Shown: positions 46,458-53,782 of the stretch, piece after piece
Position numbering within the stretch: position 1 is the first letter of the stretch
Layout of the letters: every line of letters begins with the position of its first letter
DNA from: Deltaproteobacteria bacterium
GTDB lineage: Bacteria > Desulfobacterota > Dissulfuribacteria > Dissulfuribacterales > DYLC01
Reading direction: 5' to 3'
Length of the DNA: 64,000 bases
Assembly: GCA_028695735.1 (NCBI GenBank)
Contig: JAQVIJ010000005.1
Span: forward strand, 124,001-188,000
Notes under the pieces: model-generated
What the model was told of the DNA's origin: nothing
Databases searched by the model: none
What the model saw: only the letters and a program-made list of their open reading frames with translations
Program-made: the position numbers and the translations under genes

Positions 46458-47469
46458 CGCTGCAATATCTCTCTCTAAACCTTTGAAGCCGTCGGGCAGA
46501 CTCTGCTATGCGTTCCAGGGGAATTCTGCCCTGCTTCAACTCCAGTTCCAGGGCGGCTATGATGTCCAGGGCCTGATCCTGATGGTGACAGACTAAAAGC
46601 AGGTCATGGCCTGCCTGAAACGCCCTTATTCCGGCATCGGTGATGTGATCCATGGTGTGAATGCCGCCCATCTCCAGGTCATCGGTGAGTAAAATGCCCT
46701 TGAAGCCCAAACGCTCCCGCAGCAGTTCATGGGCTATTTTGTATGAAAATGTGGCTGGAACCCCTGAATCCAGGGCTTCATACACCACATGCGAGGTCAT
46801 CATCGCCGCCACATTGGCATCGATGGCCTCTATAAAGGGCAATAATTCGCTCTCCAGAGAAAGCTCGGCCGGCACCACGGGTCTTGTGTGATGGGGGTCT
46901 GTGGTGACGCTGCCTATGCCAGGAAAGTGTTTGGCTGTCGCTGCAATGCCATGGGACTGCAGGGTTCCAATGTAGGCGGTTCCACAGTCTGCCACTAACC
47001 TCTCGTCTGAGCCATAGGAACGCTCTTGCAACAGGGTCTCCTGGCTGCCTCTATAGATGTCCAGCACGGGCGCCAGGTTCAGGGGAATGCCGCAATCCTT
47101 CAAGGCCAGGGCCGCCTCGGTGGCCTGTCTTTGTGCTGCACTTATTGGATTTAACTGACGGCCCACCTCCCTGTTGGAGATGAGCTTGGGCCAGCGGGGT
47201 GGGCCAAGTCTCTGCACCTCTCCGCCTTCCTGGTCCACTGCTATGATGGGTGGCGGCAGGCCTGCATTCTTGCATGCCTCTTTCAATTGTGTGCACAGGA
47301 GTTTTAACTGATTATGGTGTAGTACATTTCGCTTGAACAGAATGAAATTGCAGATGCCGCAGTTGGTGATGTTCAGCAGGGTCTCATCGTTCAGGACGAA
47401 ACCAGGCAGTCCGATCATCAAAAATTGAGAGAGGTTGAGGTTACAGTTTGTCATGGCAAAGTTCCGCAT
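46408..47469 (-). CDS. nagZ: Beta-N-acetylglucosaminidase NagZ (GH3)
   Basis: Cleaves GlcNAc from anhydro-MurNAc muropeptides in peptidoglycan recycling. The 353-residue GH3 protein has VDQEGGEVQRL, the catalytic-loop KHFPGIGSVTTDPHH and the nucleophile Asp in LLTDDLEMGG. The start at 47469 (or ATG at 47454) is not clearly marked by a ribosome site. It overlaps the next gene by 50 bases. It may work with the NamZ-type enzyme at 19601-20812. Confidence 0.92.
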   Translation of the reverse strand: MRNFAMTNCNLNLSQFLMIGLPGFVLNDETLLNITNCGICNFILFKRNVLHHNQLKLLCTQLKEACKNAGLPPPIIAVDQEGGEVQRLGPPRWPKLISNREVGRQLNPISAAQRQATEAALALKDCGIPLNLAPVLDIYRGSQETLLQERSYGSDERLVADCGTAYIGTLQSHGIAATAKHFPGIGSVTTDPHHTRPVVPAELSLESELLPFIEAIDANVAAMMTSHVVYEALDSGVPATFSYKIAHELLRERLGFKGILLTDDLEMGGIHTMDHITDAGIRAFQAGHDLLLVCHHQDQALDIIAALELELKQGRIPLERIAESARRLQRFRERYCSDDHAQNERLDTEDPAS

Positions 47470-47590
47470 GAAGTTCTATAGTATGCTTTGAGGTCCCTGA
47501 TATGTTATTGCAACTACCACATAATAACCCTTATGGCAACAGAGCCCAAAATTCGCGATTGAATTTAAAGAACAAAAAGAAATTGGGAGG

Positions 47591-47641
47591 GGGCGGCAGC
47601 GGTGAAGCATTTGTTCCATGCGGCGCATAACTGCCAAGAAG
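47591..47641 (+). repeat. Dispersed repeat with CATGCGGCGCATAA core, plus-strand copy
   Basis: GGGGCGGCAGCGGTGAAGCA then TTTGTTCCATGCGGCGCATAACTGCC. This intact copy shows what the site at 48915-48947/50365-50384 looked like before the IS element inserted. It is in the gap 47470-48025, which holds only repeats and a short leader ORF. Confidence 0.8.
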
Positions 47642-47687
47642 GGCGATACAGACTCATCGTCATTGCAGGGCGGCGATAGCCGCCGAA

Positions 47688-47715
47688 GTAGGGGCGACCG
47701 GCCGGTCGCCCCTAC
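47688..47715. repeat. 28-bp perfect palindrome (GTAGGGGCGACC family)
   Basis: Identical to the copy at 8871-8898, with both arms perfect. It lies 46 bases from the CATGCGG repeat, again as a neighbour. Confidence 0.85.
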
Positions 47716-47745
47716 ATTCTTTTGTGGGGAGGGGCGATGAGTAGC

Positions 47746-47846
47746 CGGTGTTTGTGGAATAGGCGCCACGAGGGCGCCGGCCCCACATTCTCCGCCATGG
47801 AGGGCGGTTATGTGGGGCATGGAACAAATGCCGGCTGCCCTCGCCC
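47746..47846 (+). repeat. 100-bp direct repeat, copy 1
   Basis: Nearly identical to 50789-50888 (GTGTTTGTGGAATAGGCGCC, the CCGCCATGGAGGGCGG hairpin, GTGGGGCATGGAACAAATGC). The two direct copies flank the phosphatase gene and the IS element, so recombination between them would delete about 3 kb. Confidence 0.85.
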
Positions 47847-47982
47847 CCAAAAATAAAAAACATGATGCCTCGCCCCAAAAACAAAAAACATGTCAGAATA
47901 TCCATAAGATAATATCCCTCGGAAACTGGACATGGTAATAAGGTGCATGGTAGGCTGCCATAAATCAAGGAGGAGAAAAAAG

Positions 47983-48009
47983 ATGGCAGAGAGCATGCTG
48001 TTAATTTGA
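47983..48009 (+). other. Possible 8-codon leader ORF upstream of the phosphatase
   Basis: A strong ribosome site (AAGGAGGAG) precedes an ATG followed by seven codons and a stop (MAESMLLI), 16 bases before the TTG of the phosphatase. It may be a leader peptide or the leftover start of a lost gene. I cannot tell which. Confidence 0.3.
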
Positions 48010-48025
48010 AATAGAGGTAAAGACA

Positions 48026-48691
48026 TTGAGTGCATTTTCAGACAGACACATCTTTGCCATAGGCGATATTCACGGCTGCCTTGCCCATCTAAAGCGGCTG
48101 CTGAATGGTCTGCCCTATGTAAAAGGCAGGGATGTGCTGGTCTTTTTGGGCGATTATATAGACAGGGGCCCTGATGCGCGCGGGGTTGCGGACCTTCTCT
48201 GTGACCTGGAGGATACGGGCCATGAGACCGTGATGCTCATGGGCAATCATGAATATTATCTGCTTCAGGCGGCCCAAGGGAGTGATGAAAATTTTATAAC
48301 CACCTTGCGGCTTATCGGCATAGAGGCCACATTACAAAGCTATGGGGTTCAAGAACCGTCGCAGATCAAGGACTTGGCCTTTATGCCCGAAAGGCACAGG
48401 CGTTTTTTGCAAGGCCTCAAACCCCTTTGGCAGACAGAAGACTTTATCTTCGTGCACGCCGGGCTTGAGCCCTTTAAGGCCTTGAGTGACCAAAGGCCTC
48501 CGATCATATACGAAATTCGAGATGCCTTTTTTGACTCCGATTTTGAGTTTGAAAAGACCGTTGTATTTGGACATACTCCATTTGAGACGCCGTTTGTGCG
48601 ACATGGCCGCATCGGCATAGATACAGGCGCTGTATATGGAAACCTCCTCACCGCCGTTAAGCTGCCAGAGGTGGAGTTTTACTTTGGGTGA
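48026..48691 (+). CDS. PP2A/PrpE-like Ser/Thr protein phosphatase
   Basis: A 221-residue metallophosphoesterase. The metal motifs are in order: GDIHGCLAHLKRLL (GDxHG), GDYIDRGPDARGV (GDxxDRG) and LMGNHEYYLL (GNHE), followed by FVHAGLEP and VFGHTPFETP. It is of the bacterial PPP type that acts on phospho-Ser/Thr or diadenosine polyphosphates. The start is TTG at 48026 with AGAGG upstream. It is bounded on both sides by repeats. Confidence 0.9.
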   Translation: MSAFSDRHIFAIGDIHGCLAHLKRLLNGLPYVKGRDVLVFLGDYIDRGPDARGVADLLCDLEDTGHETVMLMGNHEYYLLQAAQGSDENFITTLRLIGIEATLQSYGVQEPSQIKDLAFMPERHRRFLQGLKPLWQTEDFIFVHAGLEPFKALSDQRPPIIYEIRDAFFDSDFEFEKTVVFGHTPFETPFVRHGRIGIDTGAVYGNLLTAVKLPEVEFYFG

Positions 48692-48760
48692 TTCCAAATT
48701 TTGCTATCGCATTTAAAGGACAAAAAGAAATTGGGAGAGGGCGGCAGTGGTGAGTGTTTG

Positions 48761-48890
48761 CGGAACTCCATGTCCATCACGGATGCCCTATCCATTTCTG
48801 ATGTAATTCCACTCGGATTGACCTGCTGGAATAATGAGCGGCACTCCTCCTAATGAAAATCGCAGAATTGACCTTTACCCTCTTTAATAA
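48761..48890 (+). repeat. Degenerate direct repeat, copy 1
   Basis: Shares long segments with 50469-50637: CATGTCC-A-C-CGGATGCCCTATCCATT, GGATTGACCTGCTGGAATAAT and TTGACCTTTACCCTCT. It lies in the gap 48692-49057, which also contains a truncated start of the CATGCGG repeat near 48720-48760 and the left end of the IS. Confidence 0.65.
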
Positions 48891-48937
48891 ATACAAAAAA
48901 ACATCATTTTTTGGGGGCGGCAGTGGTGAAGCATTTG

Positions 48938-48947
48938 TTCCATGCGG
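48938..48947 (+). repeat. Target-site duplication, left copy
   Basis: TTCCATGCGG, repeated at 50365-50374 right after the IS. The bases before and after the two copies join to a normal CATGCGG repeat. Confidence 0.7.
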
Positions 48948-50364
48948 ATACTGTGCTAACTTGTGTGCAAAAAAGCGTCAGCAGTGGGAAGCGGGCGGGT
49001 GGTCATGGTAAAGGTTGATGAACCAAATCGATCTTAAACCCTTGAAAGGAGGCAACCATGACCACGAGGAAGCATAAGACGAAAATGTTGGCATTGGAAG
49101 CGGTGGCGGGCGACCGCGACCTAATGAAAGCGCTGATGAAGGAGGCGTTGCAGGAAGTGCTGGAAGGCGAGATGACTGAATTTTTGGGAGCGGCACCCGG
49201 GGAGCGGACGGAAGGCCGCACGGGTTACCGTGCCGGTTACTACAGCCGCAACTTGGTCACTCGGATCGGCAAGCTGGAATTGCGTGTGCCGCGCGATCGC
49301 AATGGCGAATTCTCGACTGCCTTATTCGAGCGCTATGCGAGGAGCGAGAAAGCGCTGGTGTCGGCCTTGGCCGAGATGTATGTCCAAGGGGTTTCCACCC
49401 GCAAGGTCAAGGCCATCACGGAGGAGTTGTGCGGTCACAGCTTCTCGGCAAGTAGCATCAGCAGCATCAACAAGAGGCTGGACGCTGCCTTGGAGCGGTT
49501 TGCCAATCGGCATCTGGAAGAGGAGTATCCCTACCTCATTCTCGATGCCCGTTATGAGAAAGTGCGGGAGGATGGGGTGATTGTTCATCGGGCCGTGCAG
49601 ATCGCCATCGGCATCAACTGGGAAGGGCAACGGCAGGTGCTCGCTGTCGAATTGGCCAACCGGGAAAGCCAGAGCAGTTGGAAGGACTTTCTGGTTCGGC
49701 TCAAGGAGCGCGGGCTCTCTGGCGTCGAATTCGTCGTTTCTGACGACCATGCTGGCCTCAAGAAAGCGATCCGGGAAGTACTGACCGAGGCGGCGTGGCA
49801 ACGGTGCTATGTGCATTTCCTGCGCAATACCCTTGACTATTTGCCGCGCAAGGCAGACGACGATTGCCTGCAGGAGTTGCGCTGGATCTACGACCGGCGC
49901 GACATTCAGGAGGCCAACCGTGACTTGGCGGCATGGATCGGCAAATGGCAGGGCAAGTATCCGAAGCTGGTCGATTGGGTCGAGACGAACATCGGCGAGA
50001 CGTTGACCTTCTACCGGCTACCGCGGGCCCATCACAAGCATATGAAGAGCACCAACATGCTCGAGCGGCTCAACGAGGAGATCAAGCGCCGTACCCATGT
50101 CGTCAGAATCTTTCCCAATGCCGACTCCTGTCTGAGGTTGGTTCGCGCGCTGTGCGTTGAAACCCACGAGGCCTGGCTGGAGGATAGCCGCTATTTGAAC
50201 ATGATGCTCCTGGCGGAGCAGAAGAAGGAGGCGTTGCGACTGGCTGCATGAGGCGGCCGTGCGCTGTTGGCGCCGCTGCGGGCTACGCCCTACGCGTCAC
50301 CCACAGCGCACCCAGTATCAACCTTTACCAGTACCGCGTTTTTGCACAACTTGACAGACACCAC
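48948..50364 (+). mobile_element. IS256-family insertion sequence
   Basis: A 1417-bp element bounded by related ends: 48948-48977 and the complement of 50335-50364 share TGTGCAAAAA and GCG near position 17-30 and TGT near 5-7. It contains one transposase gene, and direct repeats of about 10 bases flank it. It sits in a copy of the CATGCGG dispersed repeat, whose two halves continue on either side. Confidence 0.8.
49058..50251 (+). CDS. IS256-family transposase
   Basis: A 397-residue Mutator-type transposase. Catalytic acidic residues lie in LILDARYEKVREDGVI (first Asp), FVVSDDHAGLKKAI (second Asp, DDE block) and the Glu in NMLERLNEEIKRR; the CYVHFLRN segment is typical. The reading frame is intact, with a GAAAGGAGG ribosome site just before the ATG, so it may still be active. 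Confidence 0.95.
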   Translation: MTTRKHKTKMLALEAVAGDRDLMKALMKEALQEVLEGEMTEFLGAAPGERTEGRTGYRAGYYSRNLVTRIGKLELRVPRDRNGEFSTALFERYARSEKALVSALAEMYVQGVSTRKVKAITEELCGHSFSASSISSINKRLDAALERFANRHLEEEYPYLILDARYEKVREDGVIVHRAVQIAIGINWEGQRQVLAVELANRESQSSWKDFLVRLKERGLSGVEFVVSDDHAGLKKAIREVLTEAAWQRCYVHFLRNTLDYLPRKADDDCLQELRWIYDRRDIQEANRDLAAWIGKWQGKYPKLVDWVETNIGETLTFYRLPRAHHKHMKSTNMLERLNEEIKRRTHVVRIFPNADSCLRLVRALCVETHEAWLEDSRYLNMMLLAEQKKEALRLAA

Positions 50365-50374
50365 TTCCATGCGG
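50365..50374 (+). repeat. Target-site duplication, right copy
   Basis: TTCCATGCGG again, followed by CGCATAACTGCC, the continuation of the disrupted repeat. Confidence 0.7.
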
Positions 50375-50468
50375 CGCATAACTGCCATCCCTGGCAGGAT
50401 GCGCCGCCGGCGCCCTCCGTGGCGCCTATTCCACAAACACTCCACCACTGCCGCCCTCCTCGCCCCTA

Positions 50469-50637
50469 CGGAACCCCATGTCCAGAACGGATGCCCTATC
50501 CATTCCCACTGCAATCCCACTGACAACGGATTGACCTGCTGGAATAATAAACCTACCCTTCTGATAATAAAAATCGCTGGCTGAACCGGCACTTCTGCCA
50601 ATAAAAAACGTGGAATTGGCCTTTACCCTCTGTTAAC
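50469..50637 (+). repeat. Degenerate direct repeat, copy 2
   Basis: Same orientation as 48761-48890 and clearly related, with an extra internal segment. It lies in the gap 50252-51168, which I read as repeats only, with no gene. Confidence 0.65.
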
Positions 50638-50770
50638 CAAAGTTCAAAGGCTATGTGCTGTCTTGAGATGTCGTTTACTGTTGGACGTGGGGTTTTAGCA
50701 AGGGTGTTAAGCAAAGTTCAAAGGGTATATGGTGTTTTTTAAGCGTCGTTTACGGTTGGGCGTGGAGTTC
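50631..50770 (+). repeat. Two-unit tandem repeat, 74-bp period
   Basis: Units at 50631 and 50705 both run TGTTAA-CAAAGTTCAAAGG, then a TCGTTTAC-GTTGG-CGTGG core, with scattered changes. Confidence 0.7.
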
Positions 50771-50788
50771 CGGAGGGGCGAGGGCAGT

Positions 50789-50888
50789 CGGTGTTTGTGG
50801 AATAGGCGCCACGAGGGCGCCGGCCCCACATTACCGCCATGGAGGGCGGTTATGTGGGGCATGGAACAAATGCCGGCTGCCCCCGCCC
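50789..50888 (+). repeat. 100-bp direct repeat, copy 2
   Basis: Nearly identical to 47746-47846; differences are a base or two and one deletion. Confidence 0.85.
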
Positions 50889-51143
50889 AGAATATTGCAT
50901 TCACCACATACACATACACAAAAAATACCAAAGGGATTGCCTCACTTCGTTCGCAATGATGCCTGGTATTTCAGGCCTTGCCATCAACATTTTCCATCGC
51001 AAGCAGAAAGTCGCAATCAAAGTTATAAAGTCATCACATATTGCCCCACAAAAAAAGTCCAGGCACATTTTAGGCCTGAAACAAATATCCGTTGACCTCG
51101 CACTAAAAACAAAAAATATATTCAAAATATTATTCAATCGTCT

Positions 51144-51172
51144 GGGCGAAAGGGCAATTTTGCAAGGCTCAC
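51144..51172 (+). repeat. Right-half copy of the TTGAAAAATT element
   Basis: GGGCGAAAGGGCAATTTT followed by GCAAGGCTCAC matches the right end of the element at 30366-30508. It overlaps the last codons' stop of the PEP-synthase-like gene, so the repeat may have supplied that stop codon. Confidence 0.55.
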
Positions 51173-53778
51173 TTAAGTGATGTCAATGCGTAATCCCCCT
51201 CCATAAAGGCCTTTGCCACCTGTTCAGCCGAGCTGTCGCTGGTCATGGCCATGTCCAGAAGCCGTGTAAAGCCCAGAAGCCTTCCCAAAAACACGAGTTT
51301 TCCCTGCATGGCCGTCTGGTCTATGCCGCTTATCTCGCCGTTTATCAGGTCGTCCTTCCAGTCCACGAAGAAGTCGTTTTGCTCCAGAAGCTCGGCTATG
51401 AAACTCGCCCGTCTTCTGCGCTGAATTAGGTCGGTGCCTCCTCCCTTGAACCTGAACTTGATGTAGTTGCCAGAGGCATTTACTCCGCAGACCGTGTCGA
51501 TCATCACGAAATGAAAGTCCATGCGGGCATTCAGATTGAGATAGTCCCTGCTGATCATGGCATAGTTGGGCAGGCCTATGGGCCGTTCCGAGCGTGCATC
51601 GGCCACCCAGCGGGAGTAGGTCTGAGAGATATCTGAGACGCCGGGCGGCGGGCTTGACCAGCGCAGCCCTGGTGTGGAAATGCCCTGCCACAGGGCCTTA
51701 AATGGTGTGGAGACCACCTCTTCAGGCCGCACCTTAAGCCAGCGGTGTTCCTTCGGCGCCAGGCCACCCCCTAAATCCACTATGTGCAAAAAGAAAGGTA
51801 TGCCTGATTCCAGGGTAAAGACAGCGCCTGTTGTATTGGCCAGCAGGTCATCGTTTGTGTCAAAGATGGAGAGCACGGCCTTTTCGTGCACAAAGCGAAC
51901 GATGTCGTGAAGGGATTTGCACTCCAGCATGGAAAAGGTCGGACCATAGGCATCGGTGAGGTTTAGTGTCACTATGAGCCTGTTGAGCTCATTTTGAAAT
52001 TCAGGCAGCACAGCGGCCTTTTCCTCTGGTGTTTTTTGAGCGGTATCAGCGCCTTTCAGCATTGCGCTTCTTGCCCTGGCCATCTCGGCCTCATCGGCCG
52101 CAAGGACTCGGTGTGCATCGGCGTCTATGGTGATGAACTGCCCGTTTTTTAGTGTTTTGGTGGCAGTCTGAAGGCCTGTGAGCATGGGTTTCCCATATTC
52201 CCTGGCTACGCATGAGAGATGGTCTGCTGGATTGCCCAGGTCCACAAGCACTCCCTGCACTTGGCCCATGACGCGGGCCGCATCCACCAGGCTTTGATGC
52301 AGCACCAGAATCACGGGTTCTGAAGGCAGGTGATTGAGGTCCTGCCTGCTTTTTGCGATAAACACGCTGCCTGTGGCAATGCCTCTGGAGGCCGTGACTC
52401 CCTGTGAAAACAAGATCTCCCTTGTCGGCTCCACCTTGTAAGCGGCCTGTGCAGCCAGAAATCTCAATGGCCTTGCCTGAAGAATAAAGAGCTCGCCCGC
52501 GGCATCCTTGGCCCATTCTATGTCCTGAGGGGCTTGGGCCAGACGCTCTATCTCCATGCCCTGGCGAACCAGGGTCTCTATGTCCCCTTGAGTCAGGACA
52601 GGTTGTGTCTGTTCCTCTTCAGGTATGTCTTGCATGGCCATTTTGCCCATTGAATCGAGAATGAGCCGCCTTTCCTTTTTAGCTATAAAGCATGGCATGG
52701 TGTCTTCTTTGGCGGGCTGTCGAAGCGGTCTGTAGATGTCGGCATTGGACTCACCGGCCACGGCCAGCTCTCCCAATCCAAAGACGGCGCTGATGAGCAT
52801 GCGGCCTGATTCGTGTTCGTTGGGGTCGATGGTGAAGAGTATGCCCGCCGCCACTGCTGGAATCATTTGAATGCACAGCACTGCCATGCTGAAGTCCAGC
52901 GGCTCTATGCCGGCGTTTATGCGATAGGCGATGCTTCTGGGATTGAAGTTGCTCGCTATGACCTCCTTGACCGCTGTTATGAGCCCTGACCCTGTTCTTA
53001 CATTGAGGATGGTGGTGAACTGGCCTGCAAAGGAGTATTTCTTGCCGTCCTCACCAATGGCACTGCTTCTGACCGCAAGCCCATGACCGGCCTCGAAGAA
53101 GGGCTTGGCCAGGTCAAGAATGTGTTCCTCCAGTTCTCTGGAAAGCGGGGCCAGCAGAATCTCATTTCTTACGGCCTCAAAGACAGGTTGCGGCAGTTGG
53201 GCATTGCCCGTTCTGCCTTGCTTAGCGTATCTCCCCAATTTTTGAATGATTTTGAAGGTAAGGCCGTTTTCCTCCAGAAAGTGGCGGCAGGCATGAACAG
53301 AGATGGCAAACCCTTCAGGTATGTGAAAGAGGCCTGTCTTCATGAGCCTTGCAAGCACAAGGGCCTTGTTGCCGAAGAGCCTTTCTGAATTGAATTCGAT
53401 TTGTCTCAGAGAAAGGCAATCAGGCAGTTCCTGCTGCCTTGGGGCCTGCTCCATTTCCTTTTTTATGTCCTTTGAGATGAGCTCATGCCGTGCAAAAAGG
53501 GCTTCATAGCGGTTGTCACTTATGTCATTGAGTTTTTCCACCATTTCAAAGGTCACAGAGAGCAGTTCCTCGATTCTGCTTGCCATGTCCTCATAGGAGA
53601 CTTCGGTTTCTCGAAGCCTCATGTCGAGTTCAGTGATGAGCTCTATGGCCCTGCCGTTTAATTGGAGTATGGCCCGAAAGATCTGATACCTGGCCTTGAG
53701 CAGGGCAACCTGTTCCTGTGCCTGCCTGGTTTTGGCCGCATGCCACTTGCTTATTTGATTTTTGACCCATTGAAGCAT
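51169..53778 (-). CDS. PEP-synthase-like protein (ATP-grasp, phospho-His, novel C-terminal module), copy 1
   Basis: An 869-residue cytoplasmic protein. Residues 1-120: helical region shared by all paralogs. About 125-440: PPDK/PpsA-type ATP-grasp with AVRSSAIGEDGKKYSFAGQF, GILFTIDPNE and DIEWAKDAAGELFILQARPL. About 455-570: swivelling phospho-His domain with GNPADHLSCVAREYGKP, His520. About 590-869: the module ECKSLHDIVRFVHEKAV, DLGGGLAP, STPFKALWQGIS, YIKFRFKGGGTDL, LGRLLGFTRLLDM. The PEP/pyruvate barrel (GxxRTE, CxNP-type motifs) is not seen. It is the last gene of the 63968-51169 operon, 4 bases after copy 2. Confidence 0.85.
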   Translation of the reverse strand: MLQWVKNQISKWHAAKTRQAQEQVALLKARYQIFRAILQLNGRAIELITELDMRLRETEVSYEDMASRIEELLSVTFEMVEKLNDISDNRYEALFARHELISKDIKKEMEQAPRQQELPDCLSLRQIEFNSERLFGNKALVLARLMKTGLFHIPEGFAISVHACRHFLEENGLTFKIIQKLGRYAKQGRTGNAQLPQPVFEAVRNEILLAPLSRELEEHILDLAKPFFEAGHGLAVRSSAIGEDGKKYSFAGQFTTILNVRTGSGLITAVKEVIASNFNPRSIAYRINAGIEPLDFSMAVLCIQMIPAVAAGILFTIDPNEHESGRMLISAVFGLGELAVAGESNADIYRPLRQPAKEDTMPCFIAKKERRLILDSMGKMAMQDIPEEEQTQPVLTQGDIETLVRQGMEIERLAQAPQDIEWAKDAAGELFILQARPLRFLAAQAAYKVEPTREILFSQGVTASRGIATGSVFIAKSRQDLNHLPSEPVILVLHQSLVDAARVMGQVQGVLVDLGNPADHLSCVAREYGKPMLTGLQTATKTLKNGQFITIDADAHRVLAADEAEMARARSAMLKGADTAQKTPEEKAAVLPEFQNELNRLIVTLNLTDAYGPTFSMLECKSLHDIVRFVHEKAVLSIFDTNDDLLANTTGAVFTLESGIPFFLHIVDLGGGLAPKEHRWLKVRPEEVVSTPFKALWQGISTPGLRWSSPPPGVSDISQTYSRWVADARSERPIGLPNYAMISRDYLNLNARMDFHFVMIDTVCGVNASGNYIKFRFKGGGTDLIQRRRRASFIAELLEQNDFFVDWKDDLINGEISGIDQTAMQGKLVFLGRLLGFTRLLDMAMTSDSSAEQVAKAFMEGDYALTSLK

Positions 53779-53782
53779 GGTT

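Noticed and set aside
47476..47850. Open frames within the repeat block (also near 50707-51180 and 8784-9023)
   Set aside because: Translations such as VGATGRSPLLRRL recur at each repeat copy and come from the repeats themselves, not from genes.
47591..50888. CRISPR array
   Set aside because: The repeats are long, unevenly spaced and mostly palindromic in part; there are no regular spacers and no cas genes in the window.
50901..51137. 78-codon frame with IIANEVRQS
   Set aside because: This is the translation of a common dispersed DNA repeat (ATTGCCTCACTTCGTTCGCAATG type), not a protein.
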